In this document: one piece after another, positions 33,801-37,078 of the stretch
How the letters are laid out: every line of letters begins with the position of its first letter
Position numbering within the stretch: position 1 is the stretch's first letter
Source: Bdellovibrio sp.
GTDB taxonomy: Bacteria > Myxococcota > SpSt-1050
Length of the DNA: 37,078 nt
Direction of reading: 5' to 3'
Assembly: GCA_020725805.1 (NCBI GenBank)
Contig: DYEF01000107.1
Span: 1 to 37,078, forward strand
Position numbers and translations under genes: made by a program
The notes under the pieces: generated by a model
The model's input: only the letters and a program-made list of their open reading frames with translations
Databases searched by the model: none
What the model was told of the DNA's origin: nothing

Positions 33801-34316
33801 ATTGACCATTCCGAAGTCAAGGCCTGCTGCACCGGCATCCTGAACCGGTGCCTGTTCTTTTTTAGGAGGTGGGGTCGTAACAGGTGATGTCTTGCCGATT
33901 TCCTTGTCGAGCGTATTTAAGAGGTCATTTGTATCGCTTCCGAGTTCCGGTAGGTCCGGCAGGTCAGGGAGGTCAGGAAGGTCGGGAAGATTATCTATGG
34001 AGATTGAACTCTTTTCTGCCGTTTTCTCAGGCGGTTTTTCCTGAACTTTTTGCGGTTCCGGTTTCGGAATCTGGGCTGGAGGGGGAGGTGCCTGAACACT
34101 CTTTTTCTCCGGCGGCTTAATCTCTACTTTGTTCTCCGCTCTGGTCTCCTTAGGGGGAGGAGGTGGCGCGGAGGATGTGCCGTCAGATATACTGCCGTCC
34201 TGTTTTACAAGAAAGGCATTGAGGCATTTCGGGCACTTGATCTTTATTCCCGATGGACCTATACGGGAGGCATCTATATTGTATTCTGTATTGCATTTTG
34301 TACATTTTATTTTCAT
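30861..34316 (-). CDS. Membrane TPR protein with N-terminal zinc ribbon and GYF-like domain
   Basis: A 1151-residue protein. Domains in order: MJ0042-type zinc ribbon with C-x-x-C pairs at Cys5/Cys8 and Cys28/Cys31; a Pro-rich and acidic disordered region (about 45-215) including five consecutive L-P-D/E units; a GYF-like domain (about 220-280, with G-K-I-F-G-P-F-D-E-E-T-V-V and G-I-S-W-Q-S-I); one transmembrane helix (about 353-375); then about twenty TPR repeats (about 390-1120) and a charged tail ending in five Glu. With the zinc ribbon inside, the TPR array would lie outside the cytoplasmic membrane. This architecture is common in Myxococcota and relatives, where such proteins serve as envelope or motility scaffolds. 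GGAG precedes the start by seven bases. It is the first gene of the unit with rsmI and the kelch lipoprotein. Confidence 0.9.
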   Translation of the reverse strand: MKIKCTKCNTEYNIDASRIGPSGIKIKCPKCLNAFLVKQDGSISDGTSSAPPPPPKETRAENKVEIKPPEKKSVQAPPPPAQIPKPEPQKVQEKPPEKTAEKSSISIDNLPDLPDLPDLPDLPELGSDTNDLLNTLDKEIGKTSPVTTPPPKKEQAPVQDAGAAGLDFGMVNLDEAIASSISTPPAEPDKPKASPINISESKKVAEQAPSPASSAEKQSSKKFKVKRKSGKIFGPFDEETVVRMLVENKLLGNEEVSEDGISWQSISKIPEFQQAIQNMLENISNAPPVVSKQIERPAPEIHKPEEKKKVAVKKEGIKEPTKLDEFKEALGEKTKELKAKFANLPKKTRQAIIGATSAVVILIVLFAGYSIYTKIFGGKLSVAEQQQVTNALNGFYSGNYAEITTGLNSLKTLYAKVRYKTPVCAIISRILIYQRSFLTSDKESEELLTKCIKDMKKEKIETPDSLFALGLYYASVKDTENLKEVYKSLNSSPHYQSYINGFQNLYSKNLNQAISDFENYLKGAEKDSLTMELIGEIYLNQNDSANAVNWFKKAKETNPANLRAAIEFHKLRFSESDDPGSSLSAVENIISSSSASLHPSELARAEFVLAKMYFSIRKNEEADKYFKASITHSGGKPEYRLSYAEYLYNIEELDKAFDEFNAVIKVDSGNINAKIGLVKVMIKQRKILNAHKTIMEIYSQDQSNPNVLLYKGKIEEELEKFKDAEQSYNQILAVNKDFIDAKLALANLLIRQNKTEEGLTLLEGIKKENPQNTDVLIMIGETYLKLRKIDPAVENLRHVIEIDNYNTHSRFLLAKAYIEKQEYDEALKHLEVVKIQISKMPELRYYFGKAYFGLKKYPEAINNLEEELKVNKSVDVMIMLGKAYSMNNDHQKAIEILNNAITAESGNAVAYFELGMAYLRKGDKSSAVESFKQATNKAKDNTEFRFIFGKTMIENNMFTEGIEELKNVTKKEPDNPEYRYYLAMGYYLSKSYKAAITEFSKVYSQDPNNESALFYTGKSYQGKKEYDKAIKSFKECLEKNENNDKAMFEIARTYEMMEKYDQAVDYYEKTIAKNPSSSMAYYRLGYIYKGKNNYPKAIRYFEQFLKIAPEDDLAQEVKDEIFDLKETLKMSEEEDKASKSKAKNKDEEEEE
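33949..33993 (-). repeat. Five 9-bp tandem repeats encoding Leu-Pro-Asp units
   Basis: Consecutive nine-base units (forward strand GGTAGGTCC, GGCAGGTCA, GGGAGGTCA, GGAAGGTCG and a diverged GGAAGATTA) encode an in-frame L-P-D/E array in the disordered part of the TPR protein. Copy number could vary by replication slippage without changing frame. Confidence 0.75.
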
Positions 34317-34347
34317 TTTGCTACTCCATAGTTCTGTCCAGCAGAGT

Positions 34348-34376
34348 TTAATACCATCATTTGTTTACTTAGTCAA
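34348..34376 (-). promoter_or_regulatory. Promoter of the TPR-rsmI-kelch unit
   Basis: On the minus strand TTGACT (34371-34376), 17 bases, then TATTAA (34348-34353, four of six). It lies about 30 bases upstream of the ATG, just past the hppA terminator. Confidence 0.5.
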
Positions 34377-34390
34377 AGTTAATTACAAAT

Positions 34391-34428
34391 AAAAAAAGCA
34401 GGGACATCCGTTTGGATATCCCTGCTTT
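34391..34428 (-). terminator. Intrinsic terminator of hppA
   Basis: On the minus strand, AAAGCAGGGATATCC, loop AAAC, GGATGTCCCTGCTTT form a 15-pair stem with one G-T wobble, followed by a run of T. It begins 20 bases after the hppA stop. This is the clearest terminator in the window and separates hppA from the TPR operon. Confidence 0.92.
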
Positions 34429-34447
34429 ATACCGGAAACCGCAGATA

Positions 34448-36895
34448 TTAATCTTCTTTGATTCTCATCTTGTAGAATGAACGGTAGATGAATACAAGTG
34501 CCGCAAGGAAGAAAACAGCGGAGAGAACGTATTTTACTATGATGATGTCCTCGGGAATGGTGATTGCGAGTTCGACTGCGAGTAGTCCGAAGAGGGTTGT
34601 GAATTTGATTACGGGGTTCATTGCAACCGAAGATGTATCCTTGAAGGGGTCACCTACTGTATCTCCGACGACCGTAGCAGCGTGGAGGTCTGTGCCTTTG
34701 GCATTCAGTTCAGTCTCTACTATTTTCTTTGCATTGTCCCATGCACCGCCGGCGTTTGCCATAAAGATTGCCTGAAAGAGACCGAATACGGCAATTGAAA
34801 TGAGGTAGCCTATAAAGTAATAGTGATTGAGGCAGGCAAAAGCAAGTGTGGCAAAGAAGACCGCCAGGAATATATTGAACATTCCCTTCTGTGCATATGT
34901 CGTGCAGATTTCGACGACCTTTTTGCTGTCTGAAATGCTCGCCCTTTCTCCTCCGCCTTCGAGTTTGATGTTCTGCTTGATGAATTCAACGGCTCTGTAT
35001 GCGCCCGTGGAAACCGCCTGTGTAGCTGCACCGGTAAACCAGTAGATTACGGCGCCGCCGGATATCAGTCCGAGCAGAAAGAGAGGATTCAGAATCGACA
35101 GACCTTCGAATACGGAGGTTTCGCCAAACATACCTCTCAGGACCTGTATGATTGAGAAAATCAGGGTTGTGGCACCGACTACCGCTGTACCGATAAGAAC
35201 AGGTTTTGCTGTTGCCTTGAATGTGTTCCCTGCACCGTCGTTTTCCTCGAGGTATTCCTTACCCTTTTCGAAGTTCGGCTCAAAACCAAATGTACTCTTG
35301 ATATCCTCCTTGATATTCGGGATATTCTCGATCATCGAGAGTTCGTATACTGACTGGGCATTGTCTGTAACCGGTCCGTAGGAATCGACTGCTATTGTAA
35401 CCGGTCCCATACCTAAGAATCCGAATGCAACAAGTCCGAATGCAAATACTGCAGGAGCGTACATAATTGATTCAAGTCCTGCTGTGGAGACTGCATATGC
35501 GATACTCATAAGAATAATGATTACAAAACCGAGCCAGAAGGCAGAGAAGTTACCGGCAATAAATCCGCTCAGGATATTGAGTGAAGGACCACCTTCCTTT
35601 GAAGAGTTCAGAACCTCTCTGACGTGACGGGAATTGGTGGAAGTAAAGACCTTTACAAATTCCGGAATCAGTGCACCCGCAAGGGTACCGCAGGTGATGA
35701 TTGTGGCGAGTTTCCACCACATGGTTTCATCGCCCTTAAGGTCCGGAATCAGGAGTACGGAGAGCAGATATGTCATTGCGATTGAAAGGAACGAGGTTAT
35801 CCATACGAGCGAGGTAAGAGGTGTTTCGAAGTTGAGTTTTTCTACATTTCCGTATTTTGCCTTTGAGATAAAGCCGTTAATCCAGTATGCCAGTGCACTT
35901 GTGATAATCATTCCGACACGCATAATAAATATCCAGGTTAAAAGCTGAACCTGAACAGTCGGGTCTGCGATTGCAAGGAGTATAAATGTAATGAGTGCAA
36001 CACCTGTTACACCGTAGGTCTCGAATCCGTCCGCTGTCGGACCTACTGAATCGCCGGCATTGTCGCCTGTACAGTCGGCTATCACACCGGGGTTTCTTGC
36101 GTCGTCTTCCTTGATCTTAAAGACAATCTTCATAAGGTCGGAACCGATATCCGCGATCTTGGTGAATATTCCTCCTGCGATTCTGAGCGCTGCGGCTCCG
36201 AGGGATTCACCGATTGCAAATCCGATGAAACACGGACCTGCAAAGTCGCCGGGTATTACCAGCATAATGAAGAGCATTATTACGAGTTCTACCGAAATGA
36301 GGAGCATTCCTATGCTGATTCCTGATTTGGCCGGTATTTCGTATACAGGATAAGGATTCCCTTTGAGGCTGGCAAATGCTGTTCTGGCATTGGCATAAGT
36401 ATTGATTCTCATTCCGAACCACGCAACTGAGTATGAACCGAGAATACCTATGATCGAGAAGAGAACGATAATTATGACCTGAAAGACCGGTGTATGGGTC
36501 AGGACTCCGAAATATACTACAATGATGACAGCAACGAACACCCAGAGTATGGCAAGGAATTTACCCTGTGTAATAAGATAAGTCTTGCAGGTTTCGTAAA
36601 TGAGTTCCGAAATTTCGAGCATCGCCTTGTGAACGGGTAGTTTTCTGATATGCATAAACTGAACGATACCGAAAACCATTCCGAGCAGACAGATAACGAA
36701 ACCGATCCACAGCAGTGTGGAGCCCGGCATCCCGTCGAAAAAGCTTGCAATGGATGTGTCATAGAGATTCGGAAGTTTCAGTTCTGCTTCGCTGCCGAAA
36801 ACCGGCGATGCCGACAGAATTGTAAGCATCAGAAGCAATAGCCAAAACGATGGCTTTGAAATTTTCTCCAATAAGGGACTGATTCTCTCTTTCAT
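34448..36895 (-). CDS. hppA: Membrane-bound ion-translocating pyrophosphatase
   Basis: Couples hydrolysis of pyrophosphate to pumping H+ (or Na+) across the cytoplasmic membrane. The 815 residues contain about 16 hydrophobic segments plus an N-terminal signal-like helix (about 16-35). The substrate loops are present: K-I-A-D-I-G-S-D-L, E-D-D-A-R-N-P-G-V-I-A-D-C-T-G-D-N-A-G-D (about 261-280), and the late D-T-V-G-D-P-F-K-D-T-S loop. The K+-dependence site reads G-N-T-F-K-A-T-A-K with Lys560, the residue that marks K+-independent enzymes, but with Ala563 three positions on, where those usually have Thr. The ion-gate Glu appears as Glu292 (G-F-E-T-Y-G), one helical turn from its place in the plant enzyme. 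AAAGGAG precedes the start. It has its own promoter and terminator. Ion specificity is not decided by sequence. Confidence 0.96.
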   Translation of the reverse strand: MKERISPLLEKISKPSFWLLLLMLTILSASPVFGSEAELKLPNLYDTSIASFFDGMPGSTLLWIGFVICLLGMVFGIVQFMHIRKLPVHKAMLEISELIYETCKTYLITQGKFLAILWVFVAVIIVVYFGVLTHTPVFQVIIIVLFSIIGILGSYSVAWFGMRINTYANARTAFASLKGNPYPVYEIPAKSGISIGMLLISVELVIMLFIMLVIPGDFAGPCFIGFAIGESLGAAALRIAGGIFTKIADIGSDLMKIVFKIKEDDARNPGVIADCTGDNAGDSVGPTADGFETYGVTGVALITFILLAIADPTVQVQLLTWIFIMRVGMIITSALAYWINGFISKAKYGNVEKLNFETPLTSLVWITSFLSIAMTYLLSVLLIPDLKGDETMWWKLATIITCGTLAGALIPEFVKVFTSTNSRHVREVLNSSKEGGPSLNILSGFIAGNFSAFWLGFVIIILMSIAYAVSTAGLESIMYAPAVFAFGLVAFGFLGMGPVTIAVDSYGPVTDNAQSVYELSMIENIPNIKEDIKSTFGFEPNFEKGKEYLEENDGAGNTFKATAKPVLIGTAVVGATTLIFSIIQVLRGMFGETSVFEGLSILNPLFLLGLISGGAVIYWFTGAATQAVSTGAYRAVEFIKQNIKLEGGGERASISDSKKVVEICTTYAQKGMFNIFLAVFFATLAFACLNHYYFIGYLISIAVFGLFQAIFMANAGGAWDNAKKIVETELNAKGTDLHAATVVGDTVGDPFKDTSSVAMNPVIKFTTLFGLLAVELAITIPEDIIIVKYVLSAVFFLAALVFIYRSFYKMRIKED

Positions 36896-36945
36896 ATAAA
36901 ATCTCCTTTCCTGTGATATGTGCCTTTTTAGAAGGCTGGTGTCTA

Positions 36946-36972
36946 ATTATGAAATTTGACGCAATTAGTCAA
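36946..36972 (-). promoter_or_regulatory. Promoter of hppA
   Basis: On the minus strand TTGACT (36967-36972), 15 bases, then CATAAT (36946-36951, five of six). The leader is about 45 bases, with AAAGGAG before the ATG. Spacing and -35 match the OPT promoter. Confidence 0.5.
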
Positions 36973-37078
36973 GAAATATTATGGCTTTTCTGGATTTTGA
37001 TAAACTACCCGAGCATTTTGCGATGTAATGTTTTTTTAGCGTTTCTCTGGTAAAAAAATCAGGATTAATCCAGCAGGA

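Noticed and set aside
36973-37078. Right-edge sequence as part of a gene
   Set aside because: Stops in all frames over this short stretch and no recognisable protein or RNA; left unannotated.

Overview
The window looks like a chromosomal segment of a Gram-negative, probably anaerobic or respiratory bacterium. Signs of this are lipoproteins and exported proteins, System II cytochrome c maturation (ResB/CcsA), a tetraheme c-type cytochrome, a Tat system, DXP-type vitamin B6 synthesis (PdxJ), an IHF-like protein, a proton/sodium-pumping pyrophosphatase and several TPR proteins. One TPR protein has an N-terminal zinc ribbon and a GYF-like domain, an architecture familiar from Deltaproteobacteria in the old sense (Myxococcota, Desulfobacterota, Bdellovibrionota). 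I would place it near those groups, but the sequence alone does not fix the phylum. Arginine codons are mostly AGA/AGG throughout.

Region 1 (1-6.4 kb) is clearly more AT-rich than the rest. It holds one long gene of unknown function (possibly a TIM-barrel glycosidase relative, cut by the window edge) followed by three paralogous predicted beta-propeller lipoproteins. Each later lipoprotein is preceded by a decayed 3' fragment of the first gene, and a fourth fragment ends the array. It reads as a tandemly duplicated two-gene module in which only the lipoprotein half was kept intact. All three lipoproteins end in a CxxC tail.

Region 2 (6.4-13.3 kb, + strand) carries housekeeping and signalling genes: a PcrA/UvrD-type helicase, Lon protease, an HD-GYP response regulator with a degenerate receiver domain, and a RomA/NAPE-PLD-type metallo-beta-lactamase-fold hydrolase.

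Region 3 (13.3-19.9 kb, - strand) reads from a promoter at about 19.9 kb: OPT transporter, tetraheme cytochrome c, ResB, CcsA, cupin, CutA and dUTPase. The end of the dUTPase gene overlaps the end of the hydrolase gene on the other strand.

Region 4 (20.0-28.4 kb, + strand) carries a pair of ArsA/Get3-like ATPases tightly coupled to an exported TPR protein, then a small TPR protein, glmM-pdxJ-rluB, and, from its own strong promoter, an IHF-like gene with tatA and tatC.

Region 5 (28.4-36.9 kb, - strand) carries a zinc-ribbon/GYF/TPR membrane protein, rsmI and a kelch lipoprotein as one transcription unit. A separately transcribed membrane pyrophosphatase lies upstream of it and ends in a clear intrinsic terminator. 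The last 100 bases (36973-37078) hold nothing I recognise. I saw no tRNA, rRNA, CRISPR array or transposase.
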